64,000 nucleotides of DNA, from positions 620,001-684,000 of the forward strand of contig NZ_OW968402.1 of assembly GCF_943169825.2 (NCBI RefSeq). Direction: 5' to 3'. Positions 9,920 through 16,791 of the stretch are shown here, piece by piece; within the stretch, counting starts at the first letter, position 1; each line of letters opens with the position of its first letter. The DNA is from Varibaculum prostatecancerukia. GTDB lineage: Bacteria > Actinomycetota > Actinomycetes > Actinomycetales > Actinomycetaceae. The translations under genes and the position numbers were made by a program. A model generated the notes under the pieces. That model ran no database searches, was not told the origin of the DNA, and worked only from the letters and a program-made list of their open reading frames with translations.

Positions 9920-12244
9920 CTAGGCAGATTCCACCGACATAATATGGGCAGGTCGTTCATAGGGGTTGAGCTCGAAGTAGTTAGCTGACCCCCAATCATA
10001 GACTTTCCCATCTAGCTCATCGCGTACCTTAAAGCAGGACGAGGAAGAACCACTGATCTTCAGAGCCGACAAGTCCAGGTGGATGGCACCAATCGCAGTT
10101 TCGTGAGGATCTAGATTCACTACCACGATTACGGTGTCAGCTTCCCCGGTGGGGGATTCCCAAGCATCCAAGTGACGCGAGAAGCAAACCACTCCCGGAT
10201 GGGTAGTTTCATGAATCTTCAGGTTACGCAGACGCTGCAAGGCCGGGTGACGGCGGCGAATCCCGTTCAAAGTGGTCAGCAAAGCCATCATTTCTTGGGC
10301 GGTTTTCCCGGAGTAATCACGTGGCTTATACTCGTATTTCTCGTTATCGATCTGCTCTTCAAAACCGGGGCGCTGCACATTTTCTACCAGTTCATAGCCG
10401 TTATAGATGCCCCAGAGAGGAGAACCGGTAGCCGCTAAAACTGCCCGCATTTTGAACGCTCGCTTCCCGCCATCAACCATGATTTGGATCAAAATATCGT
10501 GGGTAGTCGGCCAGAATGAAGGCCGCATATAGGGGCAGGACTCCCAAGAAACCTCTTGGAAGTATTCTTCAATCTCTTTACGAGTATTGCGCCAAGCGAA
10601 ATAGGTGTAGGACTGGTGGAATCCTACCTGTGCCAGGGTGCGCATCATCGCCGGGCGGGTAAAGGCCTCGGATAAGAACAGTACCTCGGGATGCTTCTGG
10701 TGGAACTCCGCCAAAATTTCTTGCCAGAACCGCACTGGCTTGGTGTGGGGATTATCCACCCGGAACATAGTTACTCCGTGGTCAATCCACTTTTGAATCA
10801 CGTCTCGCACCGCGTTATAGAGGCCGCGGTAGTCCTGATCGAAAATCAGGGGATAAATATCTTGATACTTCTTGGGAGGATTCTCCGCGTAGGCGATCGT
10901 GCCGTCTGGGCGATGCTTGAACCATTCGGGATGTTCCTTTACCCAGGGGTGATCGGGAGAGCATTGCAGCGCCAAATCCAGCGCTACCTCCAGCCCTAGT
11001 CCCTTGGCCTTCTTAACGAAGTAGTCAAAGTCATCAAAATTGCCTAGATCAGGGTGAATAGCGTCGTGACCGCCATCGGGGCTGCCAATACCGTAAGGAG
11101 AGCCGGGATCATCCGGGGTTGCCTCCAAAGTGTTATTACGTCCTTTACGGAAAGTAGTTCCAATCGGATGAATCGGAGTCAAATAAGCGACATCAAAGCC
11201 CATAGAGGCAATCCGGGGCAAGTCAGAGGCTGCAGTCCGCAGGGTTCCGGAATGCCAATGTCCTTCCTTATCTTGATAGGCGCCAATAGAGCGGGGGAAA
11301 ATCTCGTACCAGGAACCATAGAGTGCCTGTTCCCGGTCAACTCGCAGGGGATAGGTGCGGGAAGATTCCAGCAGGTCGCGCAGGGGGTGAGTCCGGAAAA
11401 TTCCCCGGATTGAGGAATGCAGCCCCACCGAGAGCCGCTCTTGGGCGGGGCGCTTCTTATTGCGCATCGCCTTGGCGGCTTCGCGCAGGCGTTTGGCGCG
11501 TTCGGCATCCGGTGCTTTTTGAGTTGGATTATTGATGGCTTCTCCGGCGGCCGCACGCTCAAAAAGTCGCGCTCCCAGCTCGAACTCCATCTCCACGTCT
11601 TGGTCAGCTTGAATCTTAATAGAGGCTTCTTTAGTCCAGGTCTTATAGGGGTCGCAGAAGGTGTCTACTCTAAAGCTCCAATCCCCGACACTGGTGGGTT
11701 TAATCCAGGCCTCCAGGCGATCCAAACCTGGGGCGACATCGTACATCCGCGACCGCATGGTTTCTTTGCCCTGCGGGTCAATCAGCACCACTTCCGCCCC
11801 TAAAGCGTCGTGACCTTCGCGGAACACGGTGGCGCGTACCGGGAACGACTCATTTTCGACCGCTTTCGCTGGCCAGAGCCCATCCTCGATAACCGGTTCT
11901 AACTCGGTGACCGGAATCCGGGCTAGGCGAGCCTCGGGGGAAATCAGGTTTAGAGGCTTAGAGGAATCCGCTTTATGGGAAGTGGATTTGGGAGCCTTAG
12001 GGGCAGCAGTCTTTGCCCGAGTAGTCTTTTTAGCAGGCGCGCTGGTGGCATCTTTAGCTTTGTTAGCTGCAGCCGCGGCGGTTTTGGCTTTAGGAGTCGC
12101 TGCCGCTTTGGGTGCGGCTGTGGCTTTGGTGCTGACGTGCTTCCCCTTCGAACTAGCAGCGGCCGGACTGGAAGTTTTAGCTTTCTGACCAGCTGCGTTA
12201 GTAGTTGAGCGAGTTTTGCGGGAACGAGGTGTATCGCCGGCCAT
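9920..12244 (-). CDS. glgE: Alpha-1,4-glucan:maltose-1-phosphate maltosyltransferase with long Lys/Ala-rich N-terminus
   Basis: Transfers maltosyl units from maltose 1-phosphate to the end of alpha-1,4-glucans. The GH13_3 core includes the N-terminal sandwich domain (from about residue 110), G-V-T-M-F-R-V-D-N-P-H-T-K-P with the nucleophile Asp near 495 and L-F-L-S-E-A-F-T-R-P with the acid/base Glu. The core begins near residue 100; before it lies a low-complexity segment made almost wholly of Lys, Ala, Thr, Ser and Pro, resembling histone H1-type tails. GlgE proteins are usually around 660-700 residues, so the tail explains most of the 774. The gene is first in the glgE-treS-mak operon. The start ATG at 12244 has an AAGGAG-like site upstream. 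Confidence 0.94.
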   Translation of the reverse strand: MAGDTPRSRKTRSTTNAAGQKAKTSSPAAASSKGKHVSTKATAAPKAAATPKAKTAAAAANKAKDATSAPAKKTTRAKTAAPKAPKSTSHKADSSKPLNLISPEARLARIPVTELEPVIEDGLWPAKAVENESFPVRATVFREGHDALGAEVVLIDPQGKETMRSRMYDVAPGLDRLEAWIKPTSVGDWSFRVDTFCDPYKTWTKEASIKIQADQDVEMEFELGARLFERAAAGEAINNPTQKAPDAERAKRLREAAKAMRNKKRPAQERLSVGLHSSIRGIFRTHPLRDLLESSRTYPLRVDREQALYGSWYEIFPRSIGAYQDKEGHWHSGTLRTAASDLPRIASMGFDVAYLTPIHPIGTTFRKGRNNTLEATPDDPGSPYGIGSPDGGHDAIHPDLGNFDDFDYFVKKAKGLGLEVALDLALQCSPDHPWVKEHPEWFKHRPDGTIAYAENPPKKYQDIYPLIFDQDYRGLYNAVRDVIQKWIDHGVTMFRVDNPHTKPVRFWQEILAEFHQKHPEVLFLSEAFTRPAMMRTLAQVGFHQSYTYFAWRNTRKEIEEYFQEVSWESCPYMRPSFWPTTHDILIQIMVDGGKRAFKMRAVLAATGSPLWGIYNGYELVENVQRPGFEEQIDNEKYEYKPRDYSGKTAQEMMALLTTLNGIRRRHPALQRLRNLKIHETTHPGVVCFSRHLDAWESPTGEADTVIVVVNLDPHETAIGAIHLDLSALKISGSSSSCFKVRDELDGKVYDWGSANYFELNPYERPAHIMSVESA

Positions 12245-12382
12245 AGTGACTCCTTAATAGACGTGCTTATTCCCCTCCAGCCTAACAAAGAGGTATCGCG
12301 TCTCGCGTCCTTTCCGCTCCCAGCTAGCGCTAAAAAAGGGAGGGCAAATAAGAAACAGCTATCCAGAAATGCAGAAAATACT

Positions 12383-13048
12383 TTAACCGTCAGTAGCCGA
12401 GGCGGGGCCATCTAAAGAAATCTTGGGACCCAGATAGGTGGGCTTTTGTCCGGTAGTCACCCAGGCAACATCTTTGGTGCGTGCCAGATACTCGCGGAGG
12501 TTACGCTCGGTTTGCCCCGGATAGGCGTTACCGGCAGCACCTACTCCCCAAACTTCGATTCCGCGGCTTTGACAATCGTAGAGGGCGCGCGGCAAATGAT
12601 AAGGCTGGGTTACAACTATCGCGCGTTGCACCGAAAAAATCGCTTCTGCACGGTAAGCCGACTCATAGGTAGAAAAACCAGCGTGATCAGCATAGATTAC
12701 CTGGGCCGAGATGCCATGGTTAATCAACCAAGTTTTCATAGCCTTGATTTCGTCGTACTGTACCTGCCCGTGATCGCCAGTAATCAGGATTATCTTTGCT
12801 GCTCCCGCCTGATACAGATTCAAAGCGGTTTGCAGGCGGTGAGCCAGCATCGGCGAGGGAGAGCCATTCGGATTTACCCCCGCCCCTAAAACCATGATTA
12901 CCTGGGCGTTCTTATCTTTAGCTTCGGAGAGAGAAATAATCTCATCCTTGGTGCGCTGCCATACGTAAAGATTGGTTCCCGCCACGATAATTACGGCGAT
13001 AACCACCAGGGTAATCACTAGCCGAATCAGGCCTCTCAAAGCACGCAT
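12383..13048 (-). CDS. SanA/YdcF-like (DUF218) membrane-anchored protein
   Basis: Member of the ElyC/SanA/YdcF family, linked in other bacteria to envelope barrier function; the reaction is unknown. One N-terminal membrane segment (about residues 8-27, rich in Val and Ile) is followed by an extracytoplasmic domain with V-I-M-V-L-G-A-G-V near 50, P-M-L-A-H-R-L near 66, I-L-I-T-G-D-H-G near 86, and E-S-A-Y-R-A and V-T-Q-P-Y-H-L-P-R-A further on, all typical of the family. The full length of 221 residues is normal. It starts only 4 bp after the end of trpS on the same strand and is probably cotranscribed with it. The specific role is not evident. Confidence 0.85.
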   Translation of the reverse strand: MRALRGLIRLVITLVVIAVIIVAGTNLYVWQRTKDEIISLSEAKDKNAQVIMVLGAGVNPNGSPSPMLAHRLQTALNLYQAGAAKIILITGDHGQVQYDEIKAMKTWLINHGISAQVIYADHAGFSTYESAYRAEAIFSVQRAIVVTQPYHLPRALYDCQSRGIEVWGVGAAGNAYPGQTERNLREYLARTKDVAWVTTGQKPTYLGPKISLDGPASATDG

Positions 13049-13052
13049 GAGG

Positions 13053-14156
13053 CTAGTAAACCATGTTCATCGCCTGGCGAACCTCCGCCAGGGTCTGGTC
13101 AGCGACTTCATTAGCGCGTTGATTTCCGCGCGCCAAAACCTGCCACAAATAGTCCGGGTCAGCCAACAGTTCGGCGCGCCGCGCCCTAATCGGAGACAAA
13201 GCCGCATCCAAAGCCTCCGTGAGCACCTGCTTTAGTTTTCCAGCACCCTGATCCCCGATTTCTTCGGCAATAGCGCGCGGATCCTGTCCGCTAGCCAGGC
13301 CGGCCAGCCGCAAAAGATTCGAAACCTCCGGGCGGTTCTCCGGGTCATAAGTAATCTGCCGTTCGGCATCAGTCTTGGCGCGTTTAATTAGCTTCGCAGT
13401 TTCATCACTGCTCATCCCCAACTCGACCGCGTTCCCTCGCGACTTCGACATTTTTTCTCCATCCAACCCCAAAATCAGGGCGCCATCACCCGAAAGCAGC
13501 CCCTCCGGGCGGGGGAAAACCCGATGTTTCAGGGAAGACTTCCGCCGGTAAACCCGCTCGAAACGGTCCGAAATCACCCGCGCCTGCTCCAAGTGGGGGA
13601 GTTGATCCTTACCCACCGGCACCAGGTTCGCTTTGCAGAACAAAATATCGGCTGCCTGATGCACCGGGTAAGTCAGCAACAACCCCGACATAGGCCGCTC
13701 TGAAGCCACCAGCTCCGCCTTCACCGTCGGGTTGCGATGCAACTCCGCCTCAGTAACTAGCGACAAAAACGGCAACATTAACTGGTTAGCTGCCGGCACC
13801 GATGAGTGCGTGAAAATCGTGGTTTTTTCCGGATCCAGACCGCAAGCAATATAGTCAGCCAGCATATTGAGGACGCGCTCGCGGATCGGGCCGGTACCCT
13901 CGCGGTCAGTGATTACCTGGTAGTCAGCAATCAGAATCCAGGTTTCCACCCCGCGCTTTTGGATCTCTACCCGATTCTTGATCGTCCCAAAATAATGCCC
14001 CAAATGGAGGGCGCCAGTCGGGCGATCCCCGGAGAGTACCCGGAACTTGGAAGGATCCTTATCGATCGCTTCCTCTATCTGTTTCGATACCCGCTCTGCT
14101 CGCTGCAAAGAAGCCGCATCGGTTGAATTTTCTAGTTTCTCGCCGCTATCGCTCAT
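13053..14156 (-). CDS. trpS: Tryptophanyl-tRNA synthetase
   Basis: Class Ic aminoacyl-tRNA synthetase that charges tRNA-Trp. The HIGH-type motif appears as A-L-H-L-G-H near residue 50 and the KMSKS loop as G-E-K-M-S-K-S-R-G near 235, both in the expected order. I chose the ATG at 14156 (M-S-D-S-G-E-K) because the 16 residues before it in the open frame are Arg/His-rich and outside the family; the Shine-Dalgarno site is weak either way. The resulting 367 residues fit the family. A SanA-like gene follows 4 bp downstream. The upstream side is the repeat-rich stretch in front of hsdS, so its promoter must lie within about 100 bp of the start or among the repeats. Confidence 0.95.
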   Translation of the reverse strand: MSDSGEKLENSTDAASLQRAERVSKQIEEAIDKDPSKFRVLSGDRPTGALHLGHYFGTIKNRVEIQKRGVETWILIADYQVITDREGTGPIRERVLNMLADYIACGLDPEKTTIFTHSSVPAANQLMLPFLSLVTEAELHRNPTVKAELVASERPMSGLLLTYPVHQAADILFCKANLVPVGKDQLPHLEQARVISDRFERVYRRKSSLKHRVFPRPEGLLSGDGALILGLDGEKMSKSRGNAVELGMSSDETAKLIKRAKTDAERQITYDPENRPEVSNLLRLAGLASGQDPRAIAEEIGDQGAGKLKQVLTEALDAALSPIRARRAELLADPDYLWQVLARGNQRANEVADQTLAEVRQAMNMVY

Positions 14157-14253
14157 GGTTCCCAGTCTACGGTGCCGGTGATATTCCCGGAAAACCGCGT
14201 GCAATCCTGCAGTTTTTCTTGTTTACCTAAGCGGATTAATCTGATGCCTGTTG

Positions 14254-14342
14254 CGGGTCTGGCTCGGTAAAAGCACTCCGGGGACCCCGTGACCTGCTAC
14301 GCAGGTCAAGCCCCTCTCGTATCTTTTACCGGCCGCGACCCG
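14254..14342. repeat. Palindromic repeat family A, copy 1
   Basis: An 89-bp element with ends CGGGTC ... GACCCG. The outer arms pair imperfectly (CGGGTC, then GGTAAAAG against CTTTTACC, then GACCCG). Inside is a perfect 7-bp hairpin GACCTGC-TAC-GCAGGTC. It differs from copy 2 (14558-14646) at only two positions, and similarity extends about 7 bp further to the left. It lies in the 500-bp stretch between trpS and hsdS that has no credible gene. Confidence 0.9.
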
Positions 14343-14503
14343 AAAAATCTTTATCCTATTAGCCGCATATGTATAAGAAATAGAAGCTGGAACGATTGCT
14401 TGCACGCGGGCTTTCGGGAATGAAGTTAAATAACAGGGTGTGTCACCTGGTAGTTGTTTGTGCAGTTGATTTTCTGTTGCCTTGGCAATCGGATGGTAGT
14501 TAC

Positions 14504-14533
14504 GCGCGGGTAAAAGTTTTTCCTCCTGCCCAA
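14504..14533 (-). repeat. Half copy of repeat family B
   Basis: The segment starts with GCGCGGG and continues AAGTTTTTCCTCC, TGCCCAA. This is the reverse complement of the right arm of the family B copies at 16126-16155 and 30302-30331, with small differences. No matching left arm is found close by, so it is a remnant or solo arm, located between the two family A copies. Confidence 0.65.
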
Positions 14534-14557
14534 GCTTGATTATCAGGCAACCTGCTG

Positions 14558-14646
14558 CGGGTCTGGCTCGGTAAAAGCACTCCGGGGACCCCATGACCTG
14601 CTGCGCAGGTCAAGCCCCTCTCGTATCTTTTACCGGCCGCGACCCG
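14558..14646. repeat. Palindromic repeat family A, copy 2
   Basis: Second 89-bp copy, in the same orientation as copy 1 and 304 bp further along. The inner hairpin is GACCTGC-TGC-GCAGGTC; the only internal changes relative to copy 1 are one in the loop and one just before it. It ends 10 bp from the hsdS stop codon. Confidence 0.9.
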
Positions 14647-14656
14647 AATCTTGCAG

Positions 14657-15865
14657 TTACTTTGCGGGGGTGAAGTTTAGGAGTTGGTCGCGGTAATACT
14701 CGTACTGTTTACGCCGAGCTTCGATCTCTGCAGGTAAACCAGAAGAAAGATCGTTTACCAAAGCATCAAACTTGTCCAGAATCGCCACAATGCGTTCCTG
14801 TTCCGGAATAGGGGGAATCGGAAATTTGTAGTCCATAACTGCATTCTTATCACCGCGTGGCATTTTGGCGCCCCGTGCGAACCGATTGTTATATTCAAAA
14901 AAATTCTCGGAAGCTAAAACATGGTACAGAAATTTTGAAATTATTTCTTTTCGCTTTTCACTTTTAATTGTGATTACTAAAACGTCGCCACTGGCGCCCC
15001 CATTTAAATCGCTGTGCCATATTTTTCGTAAATACGGACGAATATTACCTATAAGAATGTCACCAGGTTGAAATCTAGACAATTTAGCTGTGTTTGGTGC
15101 GTAGTCTGACAATTTTTTGCCGCGTTTATTGGCTATCAAGTTATCAACACCGACATACGAACTATTATCAGTTAAAGAGGATGGAATCTTTTTCGCCGAA
15201 TAACTTGCTATATCTTTTAGAAAAACCAATCGAACTGCGTTCCCTAGACGATTGGTGAGATTCTCCAAGCTGAGAAGCGAGTCGCGGTAGTATTCGTACT
15301 GCTTGCGACGAGCTTCTAGCTCCGCTTCTAGCTCCGCTTCTAGCTCCGCATCTAGCTTGGTGAAAGAATCTAGAATCCGTACGATTTCGTCTTGCACTTC
15401 CAGCGGCGGCACCGGAATCATAAGAGAATCGGTATCTCCTACTGACAACTGGGGAATTTTAACGGAAGTAGCACGAGCGTGATTTTGTAAACTCTCAGTT
15501 AATGTTTTGAGAAAGTAATAAAGAAATTTGGTGGAGATTAGGGAACTATCGCAGGTATAAGACCAGAGTTCAGATTTATGTGCGCACGGAATATTGCAAT
15601 ATTCAAAATCTATGTACCCTCTGGACTTAACGATTATGCACTCTTTTTTCAGTGTCCTGTTTTCAGGAACCAGTTTTGGATTGAAATAAGCCTTAGTATT
15701 ACCAGCTCCAAATACGAGTATTCCCTCGTTGTTGGATTTTTGTTCGTTAATAAGTTTCGCAGTTACAGAAAACCCTTTGTTTCTCTTTGCGATTGAATCC
15801 AAGGATCTCCACTCAACGGCGCTGTTAGTCACATAAAACTCAAGTAAATCGTCTATTCGGCTCAT
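14657..15865 (-). CDS. hsdS: Type I restriction-modification specificity subunit (HsdS), without hsdM or hsdR nearby
   Basis: DNA-recognition subunit of a type I restriction-modification enzyme. Two target-recognition domains are each followed by a conserved helical spacer: the first ends P-P-L-E-V-Q-D-E-I-V-R-I-L-D near residue 165, the second P-P-I-P-E-Q-E-R-I-V-A-I-L-D near 360, and both spacers end in E-A-R-R-K-Q-Y-E-Y-Y-R-D. The ATG at 15865 (M-S-R-I-D-D-L-L) is the family-like start, with GAGGT upstream; the frame is open about 45 codons further but does not resemble HsdS. The 402 residues look intact. hsdM and hsdR are absent on both sides. The gene is clearly more AT-rich than its neighbours and is bracketed by repeats, so acquisition by transfer is likely. 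Confidence 0.9.
   Translation of the reverse strand: MSRIDDLLEFYVTNSAVEWRSLDSIAKRNKGFSVTAKLINEQKSNNEGILVFGAGNTKAYFNPKLVPENRTLKKECIIVKSRGYIDFEYCNIPCAHKSELWSYTCDSSLISTKFLYYFLKTLTESLQNHARATSVKIPQLSVGDTDSLMIPVPPLEVQDEIVRILDSFTKLDAELEAELEAELEARRKQYEYYRDSLLSLENLTNRLGNAVRLVFLKDIASYSAKKIPSSLTDNSSYVGVDNLIANKRGKKLSDYAPNTAKLSRFQPGDILIGNIRPYLRKIWHSDLNGGASGDVLVITIKSEKRKEIISKFLYHVLASENFFEYNNRFARGAKMPRGDKNAVMDYKFPIPPIPEQERIVAILDKFDALVNDLSSGLPAEIEARRKQYEYYRDQLLNFTPAK
15312..15359 (-). repeat. 12-bp tandem repeat inside hsdS
   Basis: Three perfect units of GCTTCTAGCTCC (15312-15347) plus a degenerate fourth (15348-15359). On the coding strand they encode L-E-A-E tetrapeptide repeats in the helical spacer between the two recognition domains. 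Gain or loss of a unit keeps the frame. Confidence 0.9.
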
Positions 15866-16047
15866 AAGGTTACCTCGGTGTTTGGGGTGCTGCTGACGCT
15901 TTTGGGGCTTGGTGTTTGCGCTGTTGTAGCTTGCAAGGTAAACCTCCCGATAATCGCAGCCTCGCCCTCTATCGTACAAAGTAACTAACCAGCGAGCGAT
16001 AAACTTGCCGTCACTGATCTACTTCACTGACAGACATTTACAGGTTT

Positions 16048-16155
16048 GCGCGGGAGAGAGATTTTATCCGAGTGGGTGCGGTGGGCATAAGAATTTGGAA
16101 AACGCCGCTACGTTTTCCGAATTCTTGGGCGGGAGGAAAAATCTCTCCCCCGCGC
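16048..16155. repeat. Nested palindromic repeat family B, copy 1
   Basis: A 108-bp element. The outer arms begin GCGCGGGAGAGAGATTTTAT and end with AAAAATCTCTCCCCCGCGC. The inner arms AAGAATTTGGAAAACG (16089-16104) and CGTTTTCCGAATTCTT (16111-16126) pair with one G/T-type mismatch around a 6-base loop. It is located between the hsdS upstream region and the end of the 178-residue orphan gene; I see no gene between 15866 and 16199. Confidence 0.88.
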
Positions 16156-16199
16156 ACATAGTAGATTCCTCGGTAAAGCTGTTCCGCCAGGTACGGGGG

Positions 16200-16715
16200 C
16201 TAGTTGAAGCGGTCTTTATTGACCCAATCGTAGAGCCATTGCAGGTTAATCAAGGGATCGTTTTGCGCGTCAATCACCGGCTGTACTGTGCGATAAATGT
16301 CTTTCTTCACCGCCAGAATATCCACGTTTTTGGAAACTGGTTCATAGGTATCGCAATCTCGCACTTCCACAAATTTAAATTTTTTATCGAAAACGTAAAT
16401 TAAAGAATCGCCGTCGAAATATTCGTATTCCCGAGATGCCCAAAAGCCGAAGGAAGGTGCCTCTCGTTTCGCGTAGTTGTAGTTGTAGATAGTTCTGTTA
16501 TTGTCGCGGTCGTACCTCATTCCCTTAACATCTGGGGCGTAGATCCAGTCAAAATTAAGTGCCACTTCCATGAGGACGGGTTCTGTTTGTTTATTGTGCG
16601 GGGTGTACTGGGCATAGTAGACGGATTCGGATTTGAGGTTGGTGAATGCGTATCCGAATGCCAACACAAAAACGATAAAGGCGATGAAAATCGTAAGGAT
16701 AACTTTCTTTAACAC
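16200..16715 (-). CDS. Hypothetical membrane-anchored protein
   Basis: I do not recognise a family. The GTG at 16715 is the best start because AAGGAG lies 7 bases upstream; it opens with L-K-K-V-I-L-T-I-F-I-A-F-I-V-F-V-L-A, a single signal-anchor or membrane segment. The remaining 150 residues are polar and rich in Tyr, Asp, Asn and Phe, with no cysteine pair or lipobox, so an extracytoplasmic domain is likely. Composition is AT-rich like hsdS. It stands alone between glgX upstream (76 bp away, same strand) and the family B repeat downstream. It may be part of the accessory patch. Confidence 0.72.
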   Translation of the reverse strand: MLKKVILTIFIAFIVFVLAFGYAFTNLKSESVYYAQYTPHNKQTEPVLMEVALNFDWIYAPDVKGMRYDRDNNRTIYNYNYAKREAPSFGFWASREYEYFDGDSLIYVFDKKFKFVEVRDCDTYEPVSKNVDILAVKKDIYRTVQPVIDAQNDPLINLQWLYDWVNKDRFN

Positions 16716-16791
16716 GAGTATTCTCCTTACTTGCAAAGCCTTTTAAGTTTTTCCGCAGACCACGCGTCACTGGTTAAGAGAGTGGGTTTGG

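Noticed and set aside
11950-12411. Minus-strand frame rich in Lys, Pro and Leu overlapping the glgE start
   Set aside because: It is a frame-shifted reading of the Lys/Ala-rich glgE tail; the glgE frame continues into a conserved domain.
14223-14594. Minus-strand open frame of 123 codons between trpS and hsdS
   Set aside because: It simply reads through the two family A repeats, giving the same peptide at both ends; no start signal.
15866-16012. Upstream extension of the hsdS frame as a possible remnant of hsdM
   Set aside because: The extra 45 or so residues show no recognisable HsdM motif, and a good start exists at 15865.
16005-16403. Plus-strand frame of 132 codons starting near repeat B, similar at its start to one at 30219
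   Set aside because: The similarity comes from the palindromic repeat; the rest is antisense to the 178-residue orphan gene.
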